A stretch of DNA of 64,000 nt, taken from positions 186,001-250,000 of the forward strand of contig NZ_FXWJ01000004.1 in the NCBI RefSeq assembly GCF_900177795.1. The letters run 5' to 3'. Below are positions 1 to 6,808 of the stretch, piece by piece. Each line of letters starts with the position of its first letter. Position 1 is the first letter of the stretch. The stretch is from Plantibacter elymi (nom. nud.) (GTDB lineage: Bacteria; Actinomycetota; Actinomycetes; Actinomycetales; Microbacteriaceae). The notes under the pieces are model-generated. The model searched no databases and was not told the DNA's origin. It saw only the letters and a list, made by a program, of their open reading frames with translations. A program made the position numbers and the translations under genes.

Positions 1-1
1 C

Positions 2-853
2 GGCCTGAACTTCGGGCTCATGCTGGCCCTGGCGGCCATCGGAGCCTCCCTGGTGTTCGGCACCACCGGACTCAGCAACTTCGCCCACGCGGAGATGGTG
101 ACCTTCGGCGCGATCATGGCGCTCGTGTTCGGGGTGTTCCTGCAATGGCCGATCTGGTTGGCCATCATCATCGCCCTCGCTCTGAGTGCCGCGTTCGGCT
201 TCGCGCTCGACGCCGGCATCTGGAGACCCTTGAGACGCAAGGGCGTCGGCATCGTGCAGGTGATGATCGTCTCGATCGGCCTGTCGCTGGCGCTCCGCTA
301 CGTCTTCCTCTACTTCATCGGCGGCGGGACGTTCCAGCTGCCCGGTTCGGGAGAGGAGAACATCAAGCTGTTCGGTACGGTCTCGCTCAGCGTCACCGAC
401 ATGATCAGCATGGCGGTCAGCGTCGTGGTGCTCCTCGGCGTGGCCTGGTGGCTCATCAAGACGAAGACCGGCAAGGCGACGCGAGCCATCTCGGACAACC
501 CGAGCCTGGCAGCGGCCAGCGGCATCGACGTCGACCGCGTGGTCCGCATCGTCTGGATCCTCGCAGCGACGCTCGCCGGCCTCTCCGGCATCCTGTGGGC
601 GTACTTCCGACCGGGCATCAAGTGGGACATGGGAGCGCAGCTGCTCCTCCTCATCTTCGCGGCCATCACCCTCGGCGGGCTCGGAACCGCCTTCGGCGCC
701 ATGGTCGGCGCCCTCATCATCGGCATCCTCGTCGAGGTCTCGACGCTCTGGATCCCGTCTGACATCAAGTACGTCGGCGCCCTCGTGGTGCTCATCGCGG
801 TGCTCCTCGTGAGACCGCAGGGCATCCTCGGACGTCGCGAGAGAATCGGTTAG
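2..853 (+). CDS. livH: Branched-chain amino acid ABC transporter permease LivH (5' partial)
   Basis: Inner-membrane permease of a LivHMGF-type importer for leucine/isoleucine/valine or related amides. The reading frame is already open at base 2 and an internal Met lies at base 20, so the true start is outside the window; about 283 residues are visible and the family is usually about 290-300. The LivH signature GLSNFAHAEMVTFGA near the visible N-terminus, several hydrophobic segments, and the cytoplasmic coupling loop AISDNPSLAAASGIDVDRV support the call. TAG stop at 851-853; livM begins 10 bp later, so the genes form one operon. Substrate class is inferred from family and neighbours only. Confidence 0.93.
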   Translation, partial: GLNFGLMLALAAIGASLVFGTTGLSNFAHAEMVTFGAIMALVFGVFLQWPIWLAIIIALALSAAFGFALDAGIWRPLRRKGVGIVQVMIVSIGLSLALRYVFLYFIGGGTFQLPGSGEENIKLFGTVSLSVTDMISMAVSVVVLLGVAWWLIKTKTGKATRAISDNPSLAAASGIDVDRVVRIVWILAATLAGLSGILWAYFRPGIKWDMGAQLLLLIFAAITLGGLGTAFGAMVGALIIGILVEVSTLWIPSDIKYVGALVVLIAVLLVRPQGILGRRERIG

Positions 854-863
854 GGGCACGCGC

Positions 864-1844
864 ATGGACTGGGGAAGCATTCTCTCGAACACGCTCGCTT
901 GGGTCATCAGCCCGGAGACGATCGCGTACGCGCTCGCAGCACTCGGCTTGGCCGTGCACTTCGGCTACGGCGGTCTGTTGAACTTCGGTATGGCGGGGTT
1001 CATGGCGCTCGGCGCCTACGGCTACGCCATCTCGATCCTGAGCTTCAACCTCCCGTGGTGGGCGGGCATCATCGTCGGCTGTCTGGCCTCGGTGGTCTTC
1101 GCCTTCATCCTCGGCATCCCGACCCTGCGGCTGCGGGCGGACTATCTGGCCATCGTCACCATCGCGGCGGCCGAGATCGTCCGACTCCTCTTCACGACGC
1201 AGGTCTTCGACGAGTTCACCAACTCGGCCGACGGACTCGGCAACTACCACGAGGGCTTCCGCGCGGCGAACCCGATCCCGGAGGGCATCTACGGCTTCGG
1301 CCCGTGGGAGCTCAACGCGAACCAGTGGTGGGTCCGCATCTTCGGCATCCTGCTGCTCGCCGTCGCCGCGCTCCTCGTGTTCCTCCTCATGCGCAGCCCC
1401 TGGGGCCGCGTGCTGAAGGGCATCCGTGAGGACGAGGACGCCGTGCGCGCACTCGGCAAGAACGTGTTCGCCTACAAGATGCAGGCGCTCGTCGTCGGTG
1501 GCGTCTTCGGCGCACTCGGCGGGGTGGTGCTGGCACTCCCCTCCGCGGTCGTGCCGAGCGTGTACGTCACGAGTCTCACCTTCTTCATTTGGACGATCCT
1601 CCTCCTGGGTGGAGCCGCGACGGTCTTCGGGCCGCTACTCGGCTCGGTGATCTTCTGGGTGATCATGGCGTTCCTCTCGAACGTCCTCCCGGCGCTCGTG
1701 AAGGCGGACGTCCTGCCGTTCATGAGCTCGACGCAGGCGTCGACGCTCCGCTACGTGCTGGTCGGTGTCGCGCTCATGCTGATCGTCATCTTCAGGCCGC
1801 AAGGCATCCTCGGAAACAAGAAGGAGCTGACCTTTGTCAAGTAA
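864..1844 (+). CDS. livM: Branched-chain amino acid ABC transporter permease LivM
   Basis: Second membrane permease of the LivHMGF importer, 326 residues. It carries the LivM/LivH-type motif GYGGLLNFGMAGFMALGAYG near residues 30-50, about eight to ten hydrophobic segments, and a coupling loop (GRVLKGIREDEDAVRALGKN) that should contact the LivG/LivF ATPases. The ATG at 864 follows the livH stop by 10 bp with only a weak GGGG upstream, suggesting coupled translation. The end overlaps the livG start by 11 bp. Length is typical, with no truncation or frameshift. It pairs with LivH as a heterodimeric translocation pore. Confidence 0.95.
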   Translation: MDWGSILSNTLAWVISPETIAYALAALGLAVHFGYGGLLNFGMAGFMALGAYGYAISILSFNLPWWAGIIVGCLASVVFAFILGIPTLRLRADYLAIVTIAAAEIVRLLFTTQVFDEFTNSADGLGNYHEGFRAANPIPEGIYGFGPWELNANQWWVRIFGILLLAVAALLVFLLMRSPWGRVLKGIREDEDAVRALGKNVFAYKMQALVVGGVFGALGGVVLALPSAVVPSVYVTSLTFFIWTILLLGGAATVFGPLLGSVIFWVIMAFLSNVLPALVKADVLPFMSSTQASTLRYVLVGVALMLIVIFRPQGILGNKKELTFVK

Positions 1845-2805
1845 CAGCTCACCCACCTCGCGACCGGTCAAGACCACCGGCCTCCACGTCGGCGAGATCG
1901 TCCCGGGCGTCAAGAAGGTCGACCCGATCCTCATCGCGGACCAGGTCACCCGGACCTTCGGCGGCCTGCAGGCGGTGAACGTGGAGCACCTGGAGGTGCC
2001 CCGCAACGCGATCACCGCCCTCATCGGCCCGAACGGCGCCGGTAAGACCACGCTGTTCAACCTGCTGACCGGCTTCGACAAGCCGAACACCGGGACGTGG
2101 AACTTCGACGGCAAGAGCCTCGGGGGCGTCCCGGCGTTCAAGGTCGCCCGCATGGGTCAGGTCCGGACCTTCCAGCTGACGAAGGCGCTCGGGCTGCTCA
2201 CGGTGCTCGAGAACATGAAGCTCGGCGCGACCGGCCAGACCGGTGAGGGCATCTTCTCCAGCCTGGTGAAGCCGCTCTGGCGGAAGCAGGAGGAGGACCT
2301 CGAGGTCAAGGCGATGGACCTCCTGCGTCGCTTCAAGCTCGACACGAAGCGTGACGACTACGCCGCGAGCCTGTCCGGTGGGCAGCGGAAGCTCCTCGAG
2401 ATGGCACGGGCGCTCATGAGCGACCCGAAGCTCGTCATGCTCGACGAGCCGATGGCCGGCGTCAACCCGGCGCTCACGCAGTCACTGCTCGACCACATCC
2501 TGGCGTTGAAGGACGAGGGCATGACCGTGCTGTTCGTCGAGCACGACATGCAGATGGTCCGGCACATCGCCGACTGGGTGGTCGTCATGGCCGAGGGTCG
2601 TGTCGTCGCGGAGGGTCCGCCGGACACCGTCATGGAGGACCCCGCCGTCATCGACGCCTACCTCGGGAGCCACCAGGACGTCGACCTCGGGGTCGTGACC
2701 GGCAGGATCGCCGGAGAGGACAGCGCTGCGGCCGAGGAGCTGCTCGCCGAGATCGAGGACGAACGGCTCGCGGCTGGTGCCGAGCCCGAGGAGGAGCGGA
2801 AATGA
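1834..2805 (+). CDS. livG: Branched-chain amino acid ABC transporter ATP-binding protein LivG
   Basis: Cytoplasmic ATPase subunit of the Liv importer. Walker A (GPNGAGKTT, about residues 65-73), ABC signature LSGGQRK, Walker B (LVMLDEP) and the switch His in FVEHDM are all present. The start is TTG at 1834, chosen because an AAGGAG at 1821-1826 sits 7 nt upstream and no better ATG exists; it overlaps livM by 11 bp. At 323 residues it is longer than typical LivG (about 255-270): a polar N-terminal extension of about 30 residues and an acidic Glu/Ala-rich tail of about 45 residues flank the core. Its stop overlaps livF as ATGA. Confidence 0.95.
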   Translation: MSSNSSPTSRPVKTTGLHVGEIVPGVKKVDPILIADQVTRTFGGLQAVNVEHLEVPRNAITALIGPNGAGKTTLFNLLTGFDKPNTGTWNFDGKSLGGVPAFKVARMGQVRTFQLTKALGLLTVLENMKLGATGQTGEGIFSSLVKPLWRKQEEDLEVKAMDLLRRFKLDTKRDDYAASLSGGQRKLLEMARALMSDPKLVMLDEPMAGVNPALTQSLLDHILALKDEGMTVLFVEHDMQMVRHIADWVVVMAEGRVVAEGPPDTVMEDPAVIDAYLGSHQDVDLGVVTGRIAGEDSAAAEELLAEIEDERLAAGAEPEEERK

Positions 2806-3578
2806 GCGACGTGAAGGGTGCGCCGGTCGGCGGCACTGCGGTCAAGACCGCCGAGATGGTGGTGGAGGTCACTGACCTGACCGCCGGGTACCTCCCCGGC
2901 GTGAACATCCTCAACAGTGCGAACCTGACCGCCCGGAAGGGCGAGCTCATCGGCATCATCGGACCGAATGGTGCGGGGAAGTCGACGCTGTTGAAGGCGA
3001 TCTTCGGACAGGTGAAGGTGCGCAGCGGACAGGTGCTGCTGAACGGCGAGGACATCACGGGGCTCCGGGCGAACAAGCTCGTGGCGCGCGGCGTCGGGTT
3101 CGTCCCGCAGACGAACAACGTGTTCCCGAGCCTCACCATCGAGGACAACCTCAAGATGGGGCTGTTCCAGAAGCCGAAGCAGTACAACGAGCGCCTCGAG
3201 TTCGTCACCGGGATCTTCAGCGAACTCGGCAAGCGGCTCAAGCAGCGCGCCGGTTCTCTCTCCGGTGGTGAGCGCCAGATGGTCGCGATGTCGCGGGCCC
3301 TCATGATGGATCCGCACGTGCTGCTCCTCGACGAGCCGTCCGCGGGATTGTCGCCGGTGCGTCAGGACGACGCGTTCATCCGGGTCTCGGACATCAACAA
3401 GGCCGGCGTCACCACGATCATGGTGGAGCAGAACGCACGTCGCTGTCTGCAGATCTGCGACCGCGGGTACGTGCTCGACCAGGGTCGTGACGCCTACACG
3501 GGGACGGGCCGCGAGCTCCTCTCGGATGACAAGGTGATCGGCCTCTACCTGGGGACGCTCGGCCAGGACGAGGACTGA
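2802..3578 (+). CDS. livF: Branched-chain amino acid ABC transporter ATP-binding protein LivF
   Basis: Second ATPase of the Liv importer, 258 residues. Walker A GPNGAGKST at about residues 54-62, signature SLSGGERQ, Walker B VLLLDEPSAGLSP, and the LivF-typical TIMVEQNARRCL segment are visible. Start ATG at 2802 overlaps the livG stop (ATGA) and has AGGAG about 6 nt upstream, so translation is coupled. It is the last gene of the operon; a UUCG-capped hairpin follows at 3607-3622. No substrate-binding protein gene is in this transcript: the likely partner is the convergent lipoprotein gene at 5344-6621. Confidence 0.95.
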   Translation: MSDVKGAPVGGTAVKTAEMVVEVTDLTAGYLPGVNILNSANLTARKGELIGIIGPNGAGKSTLLKAIFGQVKVRSGQVLLNGEDITGLRANKLVARGVGFVPQTNNVFPSLTIEDNLKMGLFQKPKQYNERLEFVTGIFSELGKRLKQRAGSLSGGERQMVAMSRALMMDPHVLLLDEPSAGLSPVRQDDAFIRVSDINKAGVTTIMVEQNARRCLQICDRGYVLDQGRDAYTGTGRELLSDDKVIGLYLGTLGQDED

Positions 3579-3606
3579 TCAGGGCGATCCCCACTCGCGG
3601 GTCGGC

Positions 3607-3622
3607 GGGTACTTCGGTACCC
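3607..3622 (+). terminator. Hairpin with UUCG tetraloop after livF
   Basis: GGGTAC (3607-3612) and GTACCC (3617-3622) pair perfectly around TTCG, giving the very stable C(UUCG)G loop 28 bases after the livF stop. There is no clear T-tract, as is common in high-GC actinobacterial terminators. Termination or 3'-end protection of the liv mRNA is inferred. Confidence 0.5.
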
Positions 3623-3694
3623 TCGAACATGCCTGTCCCGGCTGTGTGCCGAGCGACGGGCCAGAAGCCACCGGATCCCGACCGGTGAACGAAC

Positions 3695-3767
3695 CACAAC
3701 TCCTCCCTCCCCCGAGGGGCACCGTCGTACCAAGACGGCCTCCTGAGACGGGGACGGAGGAGTTGTG
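3695..3767. repeat. Long inverted repeat downstream of livF
   Basis: The 12-base arm CACAACTCCTCC (3695-3706) is matched exactly by GGAGGAGTTGTG (3756-3767), enclosing 49 bases that contain a smaller hairpin, CCGTC/GACGG at 3722-3738. No gene covers it. It lies between livF and the palindromic cassette at 3791-3953. It may be a REP-like dispersed repeat or a second terminator; the sequence alone does not decide. Confidence 0.6.
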
Positions 3768-3790
3768 CATTCTCCCCCTCCGCCTTTCGC

Positions 3791-3953
3791 CAGCGCGGTG
3801 CGCTGACGCGAGCGCGGTCCTGGCGTGTGAGCGCGGGTCTCCGGAGGCGCGCGCTCACGCGCTGGAACCGCGCTCACGCCGAATCCCCGCCCCCGCGGCA
3901 CAGCGGCCCGCGCTGAGGCCGACGACCCGCGCTGGCGTCAGCGCACCGCGCTG
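3791..3953. repeat. GC-rich nested palindromic cassette, copy 1 (left of the AbiEi-like gene)
   Basis: The cassette is bounded by the 15-mer CAGCGCGGTGCGCTG (3791-3805) and its exact reverse complement (3939-3953). Each 15-mer is itself a 6-bp hairpin. In the middle is an imperfect 32-bp palindrome (3827-3858, 14 of 16 positions pair). The same 15-mer and the same central arm, GTGAGCGCGGGTCTCC, recur at 5028-5245 on the other side of the gene at 4058-5002. Together with 3695-3767 it fills the 479-base gap after livF; I see no gene in that gap. Confidence 0.75.
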
Positions 3954-4057
3954 GGCACCAGTCCACCCTCGCTCCACCGGAGGCTGGATGGGAGCAGTTC
4001 TCCACATCGCTTCCACGAAACGAGGTGCCGGCGGAGGCGAACGGGCACGGTGAGGCG

Positions 4058-5002
4058 ATGGAATCCTTCGATCTCAACCTGCTCCTCCGCCCGACCGGAC
4101 TCCTCCTCGTCCGCGACGCACGACGGGTCGGTGCCGAGCGCCTGGTGAGCGCCGCCCACCGCGACGGCGACCTGGTGCGTCTGCGGAAGGGCATCTACGT
4201 CCCTGAACCGATATGGAGTTCCCTGTCACCCGATGACCGCTACCGGGTCCGGATCGATGCGGCGGCCGTCGCGCTCCGGAAGGACGCCTTGTTCAGCCAC
4301 TACTCGGCGGCGCGGTTGTGGGGACTCCCGATCGTGGGTCCGTGGCCTCCCGAGGTGCACACGCTGACGAGCGGTGATCGCGGAGGGCGTTCGGCACCCG
4401 GCATCATCCGTCACACGACGCAAGGCTCCGTCGCCCGACGGATGCGGCACGGGCTCGCGGTCACGGACCCGGCTCGGACCGTTGTCGATCTCGCTCGGAT
4501 CGCCCGCCTCGAGGACGCCGTCGCCGTCGCCGATGCTGCCCTCCGGCTCAAGCTCACCGACGAGACGGCGCTCCGCTCGCTCGCACGAGACCTGCCGGGC
4601 CGTCGGGGAGGGCGCCAGGTGCGCTTTGCGATCGAGTTCGCGAACCCCCTCGCCGCGAACGGTGGTGAATCGAAGATGCGGGTCGTGATCGCGCAGCTCG
4701 GTTTCGCCCTGCCGGTGCTGCAGCAGGCCTTCTCCGACGCGGACGGACCGGTCGGTGTGGTCGATGCCGTCTGGCCGGACGAGCGCATCATCCTCGAACT
4801 CGACGGCCGGCAGAAGTATGTGCGGGAGGAGTTCACGCAGGGACGGGACGTGGCCGACATCGTCCTGGCGGAGAAGCATCGGGAGGATCGGCTGCGCGCG
4901 CTCGGCTACACGGTCGTCCGCGCCACCTGGGAGGACCTCGTCCATCCGAGCCGGCTCGCCGCGAAGCTCGAGCGCGCGGGGCTGCAACGCGCGTTCCGTT
5001 GA
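4058..5002 (+). CDS. AbiEi-type antitoxin N-domain protein with DUF559/Vsr-like C-domain (orphan)
   Basis: About 314 residues from ATG 4058; an in-frame GTG at 4025 is a possible earlier start, but GAGG lies just before 4058. Residues about 10-90 resemble the AbiEi antitoxin N-terminal winged helix (RLRKGIYVPEP, then FSHYSAARLWGLP). The C-terminal half resembles the DUF559/very-short-patch-repair nuclease fold: VDAVWPDERIILELDG followed by HREDRLRALGYTVVRATWEDL. Such fusions are widespread in actinobacteria and often named type IV TA AbiEi family. No AbiEii nucleotidyltransferase toxin is adjacent, so antitoxin function is not supported by context. Palindromic cassettes flank the gene on both sides. 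Confidence 0.75.
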   Translation: MESFDLNLLLRPTGLLLVRDARRVGAERLVSAAHRDGDLVRLRKGIYVPEPIWSSLSPDDRYRVRIDAAAVALRKDALFSHYSAARLWGLPIVGPWPPEVHTLTSGDRGGRSAPGIIRHTTQGSVARRMRHGLAVTDPARTVVDLARIARLEDAVAVADAALRLKLTDETALRSLARDLPGRRGGRQVRFAIEFANPLAANGGESKMRVVIAQLGFALPVLQQAFSDADGPVGVVDAVWPDERIILELDGRQKYVREEFTQGRDVADIVLAEKHREDRLRALGYTVVRATWEDLVHPSRLAAKLERAGLQRAFR

Positions 5003-5027
5003 CCCGGGGGGCCCAACTGGTCGCTGT

Positions 5028-5245
5028 CAGCGCGGTGCGCCGGCGTGACCGCACCGCACCCTCCGTCAGCGCGGTGCGCTGGCACGAGCCCCTCCCCTCG
5101 TCGGCGCGGTGCGCCGGCGTGAGCGCGCCCCGTTGTGCCGCATGGGCTCGGAATCGGCGTGACCGCGCCGCAGGCGCGTGAGCGCGGGTCTCCGGAGACC
5201 CGCGCTCACGCGCTGGACCCGCGCTCGCATCAGCGCACCGCGCTG
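5028..5245. repeat. GC-rich nested palindromic cassette, copy 2 (right of the AbiEi-like gene)
   Basis: The 15-mer CAGCGCGGTGCGCTG is exact at 5067-5081, with shortened or diverged versions at 5028-5040 and near 5103-5117. Its reverse complement is exact at 5231-5245. The centre is a perfect palindrome at 5174-5213. Organisation matches copy 1 (3791-3953). The 341-base region 5003-5343 contains this cassette and a terminator but no convincing gene. Confidence 0.75.
5174..5213. repeat. Perfect 40-bp palindrome
   Basis: The arm GTGAGCGCGGGTCTCC (5178-5193) is followed immediately by its exact reverse complement (5194-5209); four more outward base pairs (GCGC/GCGC) extend symmetry to 5174-5213. 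There is no loop between the arms, so it is a true dyad in DNA and could form a cruciform. Its imperfect counterpart is 3827-3858. Confidence 0.85.
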
Positions 5246-5301
5246 GCGCCACCACACACGACACACCACACGCGGGGCGCGTCGGCGCCCGAGCACGACG
5301 A

Positions 5302-5325
5302 AGGCCCCGGATCACTCCGGGGCCT
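5302..5325. terminator. Bidirectional terminator-like hairpin
   Basis: AGGCCCCGG (5302-5310) pairs perfectly with CCGGGGCCT (5317-5325) around a 6-base loop. It sits 19 bases beyond the stop of the minus-strand substrate-binding protein gene and also faces the plus-strand gene ending at 5002, so it probably ends both convergent transcripts. Confidence 0.75.
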
Positions 5326-5343
5326 CGTCAGTCGCGTGGGCGA

Positions 5344-6621
5344 CTAGTTGATGCGGGTGTACTTGTTGTCGTCACCGTACTGGTAGATACCGATGGTCGC
5401 CTCGGTCGGGTCACCGTTCTCGTCGAACGTGATCGGACCGGAGTTGCCGTCGTAGTCGATCTTCTTTCCGTCGGCGATGGCCTTCGCACCCTCTTCGAAG
5501 GTGGTCACCTTCTCGCCCTTGTCCTTGCCACCGGACACGGACTGGAGCTGGGCTGCCATGTCGGCACCCTCGGTCGAACCGGCCTGCAGCGCCGCGAGGG
5601 CGAGCAGGATGACGGCGTCGTAGGATTCAGCCGCGTAGCTGTAGTCCTTCAGCGGCTCGCCGCCCTCGTCCTTCACGAACGCCTGGAGGCGGTCGGTGAA
5701 GTCACCGAGCTTCGCGGTGTCAAGGCCGGGCAGCGTGCCCTTGGCGCCCGTCAGGGTGCCCGGAGCGAAGTCCGCGCTGTAGTCGGCGAGGTTGCCGTCG
5801 ACGAAGTAGAGCTTGTCCGACGGGAAGCCGGCGAGACCGGGGACGATCGTCTTGGTCTCCTCGAACGCGATGATCGCGATCGCGTCGGGGTTCTCCGCCT
5901 TGACCGCGCTGATCTGCGCGTCGAACGAGGTGTCACCGGTGTTGTACGACTGCTCGGCGACCACTTCACCGCCGGCGCTCTCGAACGCCTCCTTGGTGAA
6001 CTTCGCGAGGCCGGTGCCGTACGAGTCGTTCAGGTAGATGATGCCGAGGGTGGCGTTGCCGTCCTCTGCGATCAGGTTCCCGAGGACCTCGCCCTGCAGC
6101 ACGTCGGACGGCGCCGTCCGCCAGTAGAGACCGTTGTCGTCCCACGTCGTGAAGTCCGCGGAGGTGTTCGCCGGGGAGAACTGGATGACGCCTGCGCCGG
6201 TGACTTCGTCGATGAAGAGCTTCGACACACCCGAGGACGCTGCACCGATGATGGCCGTGACGCCCTCGGAGAGCAGACGGGGGACCTCGGTCGCGTACGC
6301 CTTGTTGTCGGAGTCACCCGAGTCGCCGAGCGTCAGGTCGATCTTGATGCCGAGGTCGGCGTCGTTGACCTCCTTGACCGCGAGACCGACACCGGCCTCC
6401 TCGGGCGGGCCGAGGAACGCGAGGTTACCGGTCTGCGGCAACGCCGTGCCGAGCTTCAGGGTCAGGTCGCCAGCAGGCTTGCTGCTGCTGCCGCTGTCGC
6501 CGCTACCACTCGAGGCGCAACCGCTCAGGACCAGCGCGCTGGCTCCGATCAGTGCGATACCACCGAGAACGATGGAACGTGGGCGGGAGCGAGCGGCCGT
6601 GGCCTTCGAAAAGACGCTCAT
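5344..6621 (-). CDS. livJ: Branched-chain amino acid ABC transporter substrate-binding lipoprotein
   Basis: Periplasmic-type binding protein of the Leu/Ile/Val family, 425 residues, anchored to the outer face of the membrane as a lipoprotein. A basic n-region and hydrophobic stretch end in a lipobox, LVLSGC, with Cys35. The mature part begins with a Ser/Gly linker and then LKLGTALPQTGNLAFLGPPE, typical of Peripla_BP_6 proteins. ATG at 6621 has AGGAG in the 8 bases upstream. The gene converges on the livHMGF-containing side from its own promoter (6674-6702), so receptor and translocator are transcribed separately. The liv name is by family and proximity; the ligand is not proven. Confidence 0.88.
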   Translation of the reverse strand: MSVFSKATAARSRPRSIVLGGIALIGASALVLSGCASSGSGDSGSSSKPAGDLTLKLGTALPQTGNLAFLGPPEEAGVGLAVKEVNDADLGIKIDLTLGDSGDSDNKAYATEVPRLLSEGVTAIIGAASSGVSKLFIDEVTGAGVIQFSPANTSADFTTWDDNGLYWRTAPSDVLQGEVLGNLIAEDGNATLGIIYLNDSYGTGLAKFTKEAFESAGGEVVAEQSYNTGDTSFDAQISAVKAENPDAIAIIAFEETKTIVPGLAGFPSDKLYFVDGNLADYSADFAPGTLTGAKGTLPGLDTAKLGDFTDRLQAFVKDEGGEPLKDYSYAAESYDAVILLALAALQAGSTEGADMAAQLQSVSGGKDKGEKVTTFEEGAKAIADGKKIDYDGNSGPITFDENGDPTEATIGIYQYGDDNKYTRIN

Positions 6622-6646
6622 GGTACTCCTTGCTTGTCAGAAGAGT

Positions 6647-6665
6647 GGCAGCTCCAGGGGCTGCC
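6647..6665 (-). promoter_or_regulatory. 5'-UTR hairpin of the substrate-binding protein gene
   Basis: GGCAGC (6647-6652) pairs with GCTGCC (6660-6665) across a 7-base loop, within the predicted leader and about 25 bases before the start codon at 6621. An mRNA-stability role is only inferred. Confidence 0.35.
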
Positions 6666-6673
6666 GTTGAGTC

Positions 6674-6702
6674 AAGTTATCCGCTGGACGTGCGCTGGAC
6701 AA
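6674..6702 (-). promoter_or_regulatory. Probable sigma-A-type promoter of the livJ-like gene
   Basis: Reading the minus strand, TTGTCC (6702-6697) is followed by a 17-base spacer and TAACTT (6679-6674). A start near 6667 would give a leader of about 45 bases. The 16-bp palindrome at 6713-6728 lies just upstream of the -35. Confidence 0.5.
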
Positions 6703-6712
6703 TGTCGTTGAC

Positions 6713-6728
6713 GTTACAAGCGTGTAAC
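6713..6728. promoter_or_regulatory. Palindromic operator candidate upstream of livJ-like promoter
   Basis: GTTACA (6713-6718) and TGTAAC (6723-6728) form an exact dyad with a 4-base spacer, in an otherwise AT-richer patch. Position just upstream of the -35 would suit an activator, or a repressor that blocks polymerase. The cognate regulator is not identifiable here. Confidence 0.45.
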
Positions 6729-6808
6729 ACGACCAAATCGTTACCTCAGGAGGGCCTGTTTCGCGCTTTTCCTGCAGTGGTCGCGCGATCAGCGCTGGAA
6801 TCCGCTGT

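Noticed and set aside
3646-4053. Short open frames across the palindromic cassette after livF
   Set aside because: Ala/Arg/Pro-rich translations mirror the repeats on both strands; no ribosome-binding site or family similarity.
3791-5245. CRISPR-like repeat arrangement
   Set aside because: Repeats are palindromic and irregularly spaced, with no uniform spacers and no cas genes.
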